Assembly (NCBI GenBank): GCA_026645635.1
Contig: JAPKMV010000216.1
Span: forward strand, 1 to 6,281
Length of the DNA: 6,281 nt
Direction: 5' to 3'
DNA from: Caldilineaceae bacterium
GTDB taxonomy: Bacteria > Chloroflexota > Anaerolineae > Caldilineales > Caldilineaceae
Part shown: positions 1 through 5,490 of the stretch, piece by piece
Numbering within the stretch: the first letter of the stretch is position 1
Layout: every line of letters begins with the position of its first letter
Notes under the pieces: model-generated
What the model saw: only the letters and a program-made list of their open reading frames with translations
What the model was told of the DNA's origin: nothing
Database searches by the model: none
Position numbers and translations under genes: made by a program

Positions 1-2
1 AT

Positions 3-257
3 AAGGTGCTTCTGATCCGCGGCAACGTGCATACAGACGTTGTGGATGGCATTGCGCCGGAATATGCCGCCATGTGTACGCGCGTGATGGGCGAGGCGGG
101 GGCGCAGGGCTGGTTGGAGAGTATCCGCCCCATGTTTCCACAAATGGCGCGGGTCTTCATCAAGCCGAACTGGGTGGGCATTCTCGATTTCGAGGGCCGC
201 TTCCCCAGCGCGATCGAGCGGGCGATGGGGCGCTTGCAGGGTGGAGGTTCAGCATGA
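3..257 (+). CDS. 3' part of an unrecognised conserved-looking protein
   Basis: The frame is open from the left edge and ends at TGA 255-257, giving about 85 residues. It could be only the C-terminal part of a longer gene. A GTG at position 6 could serve as a start, but only five bases precede it in the window, so no ribosome site can be judged. The sequence is rich in hydrophobic and aromatic residues, with a stretch VFIKPNWVGILDFEGRFPSA (residues about 52-71 of the visible frame) that looks like a folded-domain core. It has no signal peptide, transmembrane helix or catalytic motif that I can name. The stop overlaps the start of the next gene (ATGA at 254-257), and a GGAGG at 243-247 lies inside this frame, so the two were translated together. 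I do not recognise the family. A small alpha/beta-barrel protein was considered but not supported. Confidence 0.6.
   Translation, partial: KVLLIRGNVHTDVVDGIAPEYAAMCTRVMGEAGAQGWLESIRPMFPQMARVFIKPNWVGILDFEGRFPSAIERAMGRLQGGGSA
243..247 (+). promoter_or_regulatory. Ribosome binding site GGAGG for the MBL-fold fragment
   Basis: GGAGG lies six bases before ATG 254, inside the end of the preceding gene. It fixes the start of the metallo-beta-lactamase-fold frame at 254 rather than at the earlier in-frame ATG at 74, and shows translational coupling across the ATGA overlap. Confidence 0.7.
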
Positions 258-559
258 GCGCGTCAGTTCATCGCTTCACCATTGGGCGTTTCCAGTGCGC
301 CATCGTTCCTGACGGCACGAATGCCTATCCACACCCGGCAGTTTTATTCTTTGGTAGTGCGGCGCCGGACGGATTAGCACGGGCGTTGCAGGCGCACCAG
401 ATCAATCCGGCCACCTGGGAGCACTACCTCAGCCCCTATCCCACCCTGGTGATCGACACTGGGCAGACGCGTTTACTGGTGGACACTGGCGCAGGCAACC
501 TGGCGCCAACCACCGGACAACTGATTTCCAAATGTCTGATCGATGGAGAAGTAGGGTAA
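254..559 (+). pseudogene. Truncated MBL-fold metallo-hydrolase (N-terminal fragment)
   Basis: The frame encodes 101 residues from ATG 254 to TAA 557-559. The N-terminal part reads as the first beta sheet of a metallo-beta-lactamase-fold hydrolase: strand RFQCAIVPDG (12-21), then TLVIDTGQTRLLVDTGAGNL (64-83), the strand that normally precedes the zinc site. Family members are usually about 250-300 residues and carry HxHxDH some 20-40 residues after this strand. Here the frame departs after TTGQL (86-90), runs into about ten unrelated residues and stops, so the whole metal site is absent. It therefore cannot be a working hydrolase of this family. ATG 254 has a good GGAGG and is coupled to the preceding gene, so the 5' end is intact and the 3' part was lost. 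The alpha/beta hydrolase begins five bases after the stop. A deletion or an assembly collapse would explain this equally well. Confidence 0.72.
552..556 (+). promoter_or_regulatory. Probable ribosome site (TAGGG) deciding the hydrolase start at 565
   Basis: TAGGG lies eight bases before ATG 565, with GGAG slightly further upstream at 545-548. The earlier in-frame ATG at 532 has no purine-rich site before it and overlaps the broken frame. The eleven residues it would add are basic and unlike an alpha/beta hydrolase N-terminus. I therefore prefer 565. Confidence 0.5.
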
Positions 560-564
560 AACAG

Positions 565-1404
565 ATGGACACACCCGAAGATCGATATGTCCGCATCGGG
601 CAAATCAACACCCGCTATTGGCTGCAGGGCGAGGGGAAGACGCCGCTGCTGTTGGTTCATGGTCTGGGGGGCTTTATCGAAAACTGGCAGCCCTGTCTTC
701 CCCTGCTTGCCGAACGACACCGAGTCTGCGCCGTCGATCTGCCTGGGCACGGCCGCAGCGACAAGCCGCTGTCCGCGTCCTATGCGGCGACCGAACTGGC
801 GGCATTTGTCGAGCAGTTTGCGACGACCCTGAAGCTGGACCGTCTCAACCTGGTCGGGCATTCCCTGGGTGGAGCGGTCGCCCTGAATTTTGCACTCAAC
901 TATCCCGACAGGGTGGAGAAACTGGCGCTCGTGGAGAGTGCGGGGCTAGGCAAGGAGGGTGCTTTCGCCCTGCGCCTGTTGAGCGTGCCGCTTGTGGGCG
1001 AACTGCTCTCCCGTCCCAGCCGCGCCGGCACGGAAAAGATGCTCAAGACCTTTGTGTATGACCAGGCTGTTGTGACGGACGATCTGGTTGAACTGCACTA
1101 CGGGATGGGGACGCTGCCGGGTGCGCAGCAGACATTTCTGAAGACCCTGCGCGCCGCCGCCAACCTGTGGGGGCAAAAGCAGACGATGGTCGGCCCCATC
1201 ATCCAACGACTGAGTGCCATCCAGCGCCCAACGCTGGTGGTCTGGGGGCGGCAGGACCCGGTGCTGCCGGTCGCCCATGCTGAGGTGGCCGGCACGGGCA
1301 TCCCCAACGCGCGTGTGGAGATTCTTGAACAGTGCGGACACGCGCTCATGTTGGAGCAGACAGAGGCGTTCACCGGATTGTTGCTGGATTTCCTGTCGGA
1401 TTGA
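565..1404 (+). CDS. Alpha/beta-fold hydrolase
   Basis: The protein has 279 residues, the usual length for a single-domain alpha/beta hydrolase (Abhydrolase_1/6 type), and looks complete. The oxyanion-hole motif HGLGG is at 32-36, and DLPGHGRSDKP, typical of the family, is at 58-68. The nucleophile elbow GHSLGG is at 98-103 with Ser100. The acid is Asp231 in WGRQDPVLP, and the catalytic His259 lies in the CGHALMLEQ segment near the C-terminus. A variable cap spans roughly 125-205. There is no signal peptide, so it should be cytoplasmic. The family covers esterases, C-C bond hydrolases, epoxide hydrolases and haloperoxidase-like enzymes, and the substrate cannot be read from these motifs. It follows the broken MBL-fold gene by five bases and is separated from the next operon by 258 bases. 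A start at 532 (eleven residues longer) is the alternative. Confidence 0.93.
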   Translation: MDTPEDRYVRIGQINTRYWLQGEGKTPLLLVHGLGGFIENWQPCLPLLAERHRVCAVDLPGHGRSDKPLSASYAATELAAFVEQFATTLKLDRLNLVGHSLGGAVALNFALNYPDRVEKLALVESAGLGKEGAFALRLLSVPLVGELLSRPSRAGTEKMLKTFVYDQAVVTDDLVELHYGMGTLPGAQQTFLKTLRAAANLWGQKQTMVGPIIQRLSAIQRPTLVVWGRQDPVLPVAHAEVAGTGIPNARVEILEQCGHALMLEQTEAFTGLLLDFLSD

Positions 1405-1473
1405 GGCGCAATGTCATGCTCGGAAAAGCGCACTTCCAGTGAATTGGACTGAGATAGGACAGATGCAACAACT

Positions 1474-1500
1474 TCCTGAAAGCTCGAAACTTCCTGGAAG
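1474..1500 (+). repeat. Imperfect direct repeat, copy 1
   Basis: This 27-base stretch begins TCCTGAAAGCTCG and ends CTGGAAG. It matches the stretch at 1620-1646 at 20 of 27 aligned positions without gaps, with the matches concentrated at both ends. TTCCTGGAA (1491-1499), inside it, is a short palindrome. Each copy is followed at some distance by a GAGAAC-containing segment and then an ATG. Confidence 0.45.
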
Positions 1501-1539
1501 GCCAGATGGCAAGGCCTCGTCCTGAACAGAGAACGGGAA

Positions 1540-1602
1540 ATGAGCGCAGGAATCATTTACGACAGCCTCAACCGTTATCTCTTTTTGGTGCGCAGGCGAT
1601 AG
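1540..1602 (+). CDS. 20-codon open frame, possible gene remnant
   Basis: ATG 1540 to TAG 1600-1602 encodes 20 residues, MSAGIIYDSLNRYLFLVRRR. A weak purine-rich site (GAGAACGGG, about 1529-1537) precedes it. The peptide has an acidic/polar start, a hydrophobic YLFLV core and a basic RRR end. It resembles the opening of a longer protein more than a finished peptide, and a YDxLxRY-type opening is common in class I methyltransferases, though 20 residues cannot prove that. The frame is the same as the methyltransferase at 1663, separated by the TAG and 60 further bases. It could be a decayed gene start, a short leader peptide or chance. Confidence 0.25.
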   Translation: MSAGIIYDSLNRYLFLVRRR

Positions 1603-1619
1603 GCCAGACAGAACAGTCC

Positions 1620-1646
1620 TCCAGGAAGCTCGGCGTTTTCTGGAAG
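1620..1646 (+). repeat. Imperfect direct repeat, copy 2
   Basis: This is the second copy of the 27-base sequence, beginning TCCAGGAAGCTCG and ending CTGGAAG, 146 bases after copy 1. It sits directly upstream of the ribosome site (GGAG, 1651-1654) of the methyltransferase at 1663, so it is part of that gene's leader. The spacing to copy 1 is not a multiple of three, which argues against a repeated coding motif. Confidence 0.45.
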
Positions 1647-1662
1647 ATGCGGAGAACACACG

Positions 1663-2484
1663 ATGCCACTCGAACAACCTGCAGAAACCTACACCATCAG
1701 CGACCCCGACGCCCAGCGTATCTACACCGAAGCCCGCCGCGCGGCGCAGTGGGTTCCCTTTTTCCTACCGCGCCTGCGCCCCGGCATGGCGCTGCTCGAC
1801 TGCGGCTGCGGCGTCGGCTCGATCACGCTCGACCTGGCCGCGATCGTGGCGCCGGGCCGTGTGGTCGGGCTGGACCTGGATGAGGGACAATTGGTGACCG
1901 CCAGGGCGGAAGCTGCCCGTCGTGGTCTGACCAACATCACCTTTCAACAGGGCAACGTCTATGCGCTGCCCTTTGCCGACGGCGAATTCGACGCAGTGCT
2001 GGCTCACACGCTGCTGATCCACCTGCGCGACCCGCTGGCTGCGCTGCAAGCGATCTGGCGGGTGCTCAAGCCGGGGGGCGTCGCCGCCATCGCCGACGAT
2101 GACAACGGCGCAGTCGTCTACTCGCCGGACGACCCCACCATGCGCCGCGTAGGCGACCTCCTTACCACCGTGATGCGCCACAACGGCGCCAATCTCACCT
2201 ACGCGCGCCATCTGCGCGGCCTGCTCTTGCAGGCTGGCTTTGCCCGCAGCGAGGGCTTCGCGGTGGCGGCGGATTACTCCGGCAACCTCGCCGCCACCCG
2301 CCGCCGGGCGGATGTTTTGACCAGAGTGCTGCGCGAACCGGCTGTAGCCGGCCTTGTCGTTCAGCAAGGCTGGGCGGCACAGGGCGAGCTGGATGAAATG
2401 GTTGCCTATCTGCTTGCGTGGGGGGAGCGCCCCGATGCGTTCTTTGCCATCATGTATTGCGCGGCGTTGGGCTGGAAGGAGTAA
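1663..2484 (+). CDS. Class I SAM-dependent methyltransferase
   Basis: The protein has 273 residues with a Rossmann-type methyltransferase core (Methyltransf_11/25/31, UbiE-like). Motif I, LLDCGCGVGS (44-53), binds SAM. Motif II ends VVGLDLDE with the ribose-binding acid at Asp71. GNVYALPFADGEFDAVLAHT (97-116) covers motifs III and IV, and WRVLKPGGV (132-140) is the conserved post-motif turn. The C-terminal part after about 150 is mostly helical and probably forms the substrate lid. There is no signal or membrane segment, so it should be cytoplasmic. ATG 1663 is preceded by GGAG at 1651-1654. The next gene starts 11 bases after the stop, and five genes follow with small gaps, so this is probably the first gene of the operon. 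The acceptor substrate (quinone, lipid, small thiol or other) cannot be deduced. It shares short exact DNA stretches with the methyltransferase at 3757. Confidence 0.93.
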   Translation: MPLEQPAETYTISDPDAQRIYTEARRAAQWVPFFLPRLRPGMALLDCGCGVGSITLDLAAIVAPGRVVGLDLDEGQLVTARAEAARRGLTNITFQQGNVYALPFADGEFDAVLAHTLLIHLRDPLAALQAIWRVLKPGGVAAIADDDNGAVVYSPDDPTMRRVGDLLTTVMRHNGANLTYARHLRGLLLQAGFARSEGFAVAADYSGNLAATRRRADVLTRVLREPAVAGLVVQQGWAAQGELDEMVAYLLAWGERPDAFFAIMYCAALGWKE

Positions 2485-2495
2485 AAGGATTCTCT

Positions 2496-3377
2496 ATGAT
2501 AGGTGAAGCTTCCCACCGGCAGGACACCCTTTGTCGACTCCTGGCTCTGGCTGCCCGCTTGGAGGATGAAGGACAGTACAACATCGCCAAGTTGCTGCGC
2601 GCTGCGGCCGACGCCATCACCCGGCGTGGGGCGCGGCAACTGGCGACCTCAGCAGCCAGCGAGGCGCTGGCCGTCGAGGTTGCGCAGGCTGCCGATAGAC
2701 TCGTGGGCTTTGGCCTCGAAGAAGGGTTAGTGGAGGCGTTCAGACGCGGCGCGACCGCTCTGGCCGAAGGTCGCATCCCGCTGATCGACGAGACGCCACA
2801 CCCACACGTCTGTCGCACCTGCGGCCATGTGGTCATGGGTGAAGTGACAGAGCAGTGCCCGACATGCGGCGCGCGGCCAGGCGCCTTTCAGCGTTTCATG
2901 CCCAACTACTGGTTCGACGCGCTGGAGCCGCTCGCTCTGTTGGAAACCCTGCGACGGACTCCCGACGAGGTGGACGCGCTGCTGGCTGGGCTGTCCGAGG
3001 ATGCCATGAACTGCCCGCCGGAAGATGGTGGCTGGGCTGTTCGCAATGTTGTCACCCACCTGCGCGATGCGCAGCAGGTCTTCGCCTATCGCGTCGACCT
3101 CTTCTTGGCTGAGGAGCATCCCCTGCTGGAGATGAAAGCGGTGTGGACCTGGGCGGCGCGGGAGGAGGAGCACCCGCCCACAGTGGCGGAGATCTTCGCT
3201 GCTTATCGGGTCTCTCGAGGCGACACGCTAGCCAAACTGGAGGCAATGCCCTTGACCTTTTGGTGGCGCACCGGCTGGCACCAGGAGTTCGGCGCGGTGA
3301 CGCTGCGCCAGCAGGCCAGCTACTTTGCTGCCCACGAGCTAACGCACCTGCCACAGATCGAGCAACTGCGGCAGTAG
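2496..3377 (+). CDS. Zinc-ribbon (rubredoxin-like) plus DinB-like domain protein
   Basis: The protein has 293 residues in three parts. Residues 1-95 are predicted helical (RLEDEGQYNIAKLLRAAADA at 21-40). Residues 104-125 form a small metal ribbon with paired cysteines, C106-x2-C109 and C121-x2-C124, as in rubredoxin or rubrerythrin tails. Residues 140-293 are a DinB-superfamily four-helix bundle with the usual three metal-ligand histidines: His188 (VVTHLRDAQ) and His280/His284 (HELTH). DinB-type proteins are metal-dependent, and some act as thiol transferases with bacillithiol or mycothiol. The ribbon could bind zinc or iron, and the fusion's role is unknown. I chose ATG 2496 because AAAAGGA (2483-2489) sits six bases before it. 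An in-frame ATG at 2418 would overlap the preceding gene by 67 bases. The next gene starts 14 bases after the stop. The ferritin-like ExxH metal motifs of true rubrerythrin are not visible in the helical part. Confidence 0.85.
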   Translation: MIGEASHRQDTLCRLLALAARLEDEGQYNIAKLLRAAADAITRRGARQLATSAASEALAVEVAQAADRLVGFGLEEGLVEAFRRGATALAEGRIPLIDETPHPHVCRTCGHVVMGEVTEQCPTCGARPGAFQRFMPNYWFDALEPLALLETLRRTPDEVDALLAGLSEDAMNCPPEDGGWAVRNVVTHLRDAQQVFAYRVDLFLAEEHPLLEMKAVWTWAAREEEHPPTVAEIFAAYRVSRGDTLAKLEAMPLTFWWRTGWHQEFGAVTLRQQASYFAAHELTHLPQIEQLRQ

Positions 3378-3391
3378 TGGCTGGAGCGCGC

Positions 3392-3760
3392 ATGAATAAC
3401 AACCACCAGAAATCCACTTCCACCGGTCATGCACTCTCAGCCGCTGCCTGGCTGGACGCGCACTACCTGGCGGCGCAGCCTGAATATGAAGCCATGCTGC
3501 GCAGCGCCGGCTTCCAGCGCGGCTGGCGCGTCCTCGACGCGGGCTGTGGCGGCGGGAGTTATCTGCCACTGCTCGCCGAATTGCTGGGGCCGCATGGTCA
3601 CATCAGCGCGGTTGACCTGGCACCGGAGAACGTGGCACATGTCCAGGCGCAGATTGGATTCGGCCATCTGCACTGGCCTGCCGATGTTCGTCCAGGCGCC
3701 GTGATCGATTGGCTGGAAGCAGCGGAGTTTGCCCACGTTACGCCGTTGGGTGAACGATGA
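3392..3760 (+). pseudogene. Truncated class I SAM-dependent methyltransferase
   Basis: The frame encodes 122 residues against the usual 220-290 for the family. The N-terminal half is well preserved: a helical lead-in AAWLDAHYLAAQPEYEAML (18-36), motif I VLDAGCGGGSYLPLL (47-61) and motif II SAVDLAPENV (72-81) with Asp75. After AHVQAQI (82-88) a short stretch (89-104) could be the segment before motif III. The motif III/IV acid loop and the LKPGG-like turn are missing, and the last residues, DWLEAAEFAHVTPLGER (106-122), resemble the C-terminal helix and strand of such proteins. The best reading is an in-frame internal deletion. It keeps a ribosome site (GGAG at 3382-3385, six bases before ATG 3392), has no internal stop, and overlaps the next start by ATGA. 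It may be expressed but should lack activity alone. A short SAM-binding partner for the adjacent methyltransferase is a less likely alternative. Confidence 0.7.
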
Positions 3761-4584
3761 CTGGCGGCGGTCAAGGATGGATGGACATGATGGGTGAATT
3801 CTACGACTGGCAAATCCCTGGCACATGGGCAGAGATCTACGACGCCATCTTCATCCCCTCAATGATCGGCACGTGGTCGCCGCTGATGGCTGAGTTGGTG
3901 GGCTTACGGCCGGGTGAACGCGTGTTGGATGTCGCGTGCGGCACGGGCGACTGGACGCGCTGCGCAGCGGAGCGCGTCGGCATGCAAGGCCGGGTGGTCG
4001 GGCTGGACGTCAGCCCGGAGATGCTGGACGTGGCGCGGCAGAAGAATGGCGCCGCCACCATCGAGTGGCGCGAAGGCAGCGCCGACGCGCTGCCCTTTCC
4101 GGACGCCGCGTTCGACGTGGTCTGCTGCCAGTTGGGGCTGATGTTCTTCCCCGACCGGGTGGCGGCATTGGCTGAGATGCGGCGGGTGCTCGCCCCCGGC
4201 GGCCGGCTGGCGTTGATGGTTTGGGGGCGGATGGCGCAGTGCCCCGGCCAGAGCGCGGTGGCTGCCGCCTGGGCGCGCCATCTTGGCGTGGAAGCGTCGG
4301 CCGGTTTCCATCGCCAGCACATACTCAGTGATCCGGCGCAGGTACATGCACTGATCGTCGCGACCGGCTACCAGCAGATCGAGGTGCACACCGCGCTGGG
4401 TGTGATGCGCTTCCCCACCGCGGCCCATCTAGTAAAGGGTTACGCCGCCATGATGAGCCTCCAGGTCTCGCGTGTCGTAGCAGAGGCGCTGATCGGTGAC
4501 GTGACCGAGATGCTGGCAGATTATGCCGGGCCCGATGGCCTGGTTTATCCGATCGAAGCGGTGCTGGCTACAGCCCGTAAATAA
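3757..4584 (+). CDS. Class I SAM-dependent methyltransferase (UbiE-like)
   Basis: The full-length frame gives 275 residues. Motif I is VLDVACGTGDW (56-66), motif II VVGLDVSPEML (80-90) with Asp84. SADALPFPDAAFDVV (108-122) covers motifs III/IV, and RRVLAPGGRLALMVW (142-156) is the conserved turn and following strand. This pattern matches the UbiE/Methyltransf_11 group, which methylates quinones and many small molecules. The C-terminal lid (165-275) gives no substrate clue. No signal or membrane segment is present. The start is uncertain. ATG 3757 overlaps the preceding stop (ATGA) and suits coupling, but its ribosome site is weak. In-frame ATGs at 3781, 3787 and 3790 follow an AAGGATGG stretch (3773-3780), and 3790 has good spacing from it. 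The core is unaffected. The next gene begins 24 bases after the stop. Confidence 0.92.
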   Translation: MTGGGQGWMDMMGEFYDWQIPGTWAEIYDAIFIPSMIGTWSPLMAELVGLRPGERVLDVACGTGDWTRCAAERVGMQGRVVGLDVSPEMLDVARQKNGAATIEWREGSADALPFPDAAFDVVCCQLGLMFFPDRVAALAEMRRVLAPGGRLALMVWGRMAQCPGQSAVAAAWARHLGVEASAGFHRQHILSDPAQVHALIVATGYQQIEVHTALGVMRFPTAAHLVKGYAAMMSLQVSRVVAEALIGDVTEMLADYAGPDGLVYPIEAVLATARK

Positions 4585-4597
4585 TCGGTGTTCACCC

Positions 4598-4602
4598 AGG
4601 AG
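4598..4602 (+). promoter_or_regulatory. Ribosome binding site AGGAG deciding the sulfurtransferase start
   Basis: AGGAG lies six bases before ATG 4609. The alternative in-frame GTG at 4588 has no such site and would place this motif inside the gene, so 4609 is the preferred start. Confidence 0.7.
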
Positions 4603-4608
4603 CTCGAA

Positions 4609-5490
4609 ATGTCTGAATATGCTCACTCTGAGAGCCTGGTCAGCCCGCAGTGGGTGGCCGACCACCTGGCCAACCCCAGTGTACGCGTCGCCGAGGTCAT
4701 CTGGGGCGACTCCGATAACTGGGGAACGGCCGCATACTCCAGCGGCCACATCCCTGGCGCGGTTGCCTGGGACTTTGCAACAGACCTGCAAGACCCGGAG
4801 CGCAACGATATCGCAGACCAGGCTCGCCTGGAGGCGTTGCTGGGTCGTTCCGGCATCACCCCGGACACGACAGTCGTGGTCTATAGTGGGCTGAGCAACC
4901 TGCTGGCAACCTTCGCCTTCTGGCTGCTCAAAGTCTATGGCCATCGGGACGTGCGCCTGTTGGACGGCGATCGGCAAAAGTGGTTGACCGACGGTCGCCC
5001 GCTCTCCGGCGCGACGCCGACCATCGCCGCCACGGTCTACCAGGCACAGCCCTGCAATGAGCGCCTGCGCGCCCGCCGCGCTGAAGTCTTGCACGCTGTC
5101 GGCCAGCCAGGTTATCTGCTGGTGGACGCTCGCTCGGCTGAGATGTTCAGCGGTGTCGATCCGGCTGGGACAGCCCGCGGGGGACACATTCCGGGCGCAG
5201 TCAACCTGGCGGCGCGATGGGGAACCAGTCCCGATGGCTCATTCGATACCTGGCGCGTGCCAACCGTTGGGCAGGATGGAACTTTCAAGTCTGCGGCAGA
5301 ATTGCGCGCGTTGGTCGAGAATCTGGGTGTCACGCCGGACAAGGCCATCATCACTTATTGTGTACGCGGCGGCCTCTCCACTCACGCCTGGTTCGTGCTG
5401 ACGCAACTGCTCGGCTACCCTGACGTGCGCGAGTATGACCGCTCTTGGGTGGAATGGGGCAACCAGGAAGATACACCGATTGAACAATAG
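4609..5490 (+). CDS. Sulfurtransferase (two-domain rhodanese; thiosulfate/3-mercaptopyruvate type)
   Basis: The protein has 293 residues with two rhodanese domains, the normal architecture and length for thiosulfate or 3-mercaptopyruvate sulfurtransferases (SseA/CysA family). The N-terminal domain (about 9-133) carries SSGHIPGAVAWDFATDLQDP (44-63) and ends LLDGDRQKW; its loop VVYSGLSN has no cysteine, as is usual for the non-catalytic half. The C-terminal domain (about 157-288) has LLVDARSAEMFSG (170-182), RGGHIPGAVNL (190-200) and the active loop YCVRGGLSTHAWFVL with Cys251, which forms the persulfide. The loop lacks the CRIGERSSH arrangement of mycobacterial CysA-type enzymes, so donor preference is not obvious. 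It transfers sulfane sulfur to cyanide or thiols in vitro; the physiological acceptor is unknown. It is probably cytoplasmic and the last gene of the operon, since 166 bases follow before the next gene. Confidence 0.93.
   Translation: MSEYAHSESLVSPQWVADHLANPSVRVAEVIWGDSDNWGTAAYSSGHIPGAVAWDFATDLQDPERNDIADQARLEALLGRSGITPDTTVVVYSGLSNLLATFAFWLLKVYGHRDVRLLDGDRQKWLTDGRPLSGATPTIAATVYQAQPCNERLRARRAEVLHAVGQPGYLLVDARSAEMFSGVDPAGTARGGHIPGAVNLAARWGTSPDGSFDTWRVPTVGQDGTFKSAAELRALVENLGVTPDKAIITYCVRGGLSTHAWFVLTQLLGYPDVREYDRSWVEWGNQEDTPIEQ

Larger units (their letters stand above)
1405..1662 (+). other. 258-base gap with short open frames and repeated leader-like sequence
   Basis: No ordinary gene fits here. 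The stretch holds a 20-codon frame at 1540-1602, a shorter 20-codon frame at 1463-1525 without a clear ribosome site, and two imperfect copies of a 27-base sequence (1474-1500 and 1620-1646). I see no strong hairpin followed by T residues that would mark a terminator, and no convincing -35/-10 pair. An operon promoter for the downstream genes would be expected here, but I cannot point to it. Base composition is visibly less GC-rich than the flanking genes. Confidence 0.6.

Noticed and set aside
532..564. Earlier ATG (532) as start of the alpha/beta hydrolase
   Set aside because: It has no ribosome site, adds a basic tail unlike the family, and overlaps the truncated MBL-fold frame; ATG 565 fits better.
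1499..1517. Small inverted repeat AGGCC/GGCCT as a terminator
   Set aside because: The stem is only five pairs with a nine-base loop and no following T run, so it is too weak to call.
1765..2367. Reverse-strand open frame (200 codons) opposite the first methyltransferase
   Set aside because: The + strand carries all methyltransferase motifs in order; the antisense product has low-complexity composition and no family resemblance.
1540..2484. TAG readthrough joining the 20-codon frame to the methyltransferase
   Set aside because: The methyltransferase has its own ribosome site and a complete core from ATG 1663, the 20 residues between TAG and ATG are not domain-like, and there is no hairpin or tRNA evidence for recoding.
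2418..2495. Earlier ATG (2418) as start of the zinc-ribbon/DinB gene
   Set aside because: It would overlap the methyltransferase by 67 bases, and the extra residues are an out-of-frame copy of that gene's end; ATG 2496 has a good ribosome site.
2496..2795. Rubrerythrin (diiron peroxidase) identity for the N-terminal part of the ribbon-DinB protein
   Set aside because: The four-cysteine ribbon is present, but the ExxH and glutamate ligands of a ferritin-like diiron centre are not seen in the helical region.
4429..5187. Long reverse-strand open frame (252 codons) across the methyltransferase and sulfurtransferase
   Set aside because: It lies wholly opposite two genes with clear family motifs, shows no recognisable domain, and such frames are common in GC-rich DNA.
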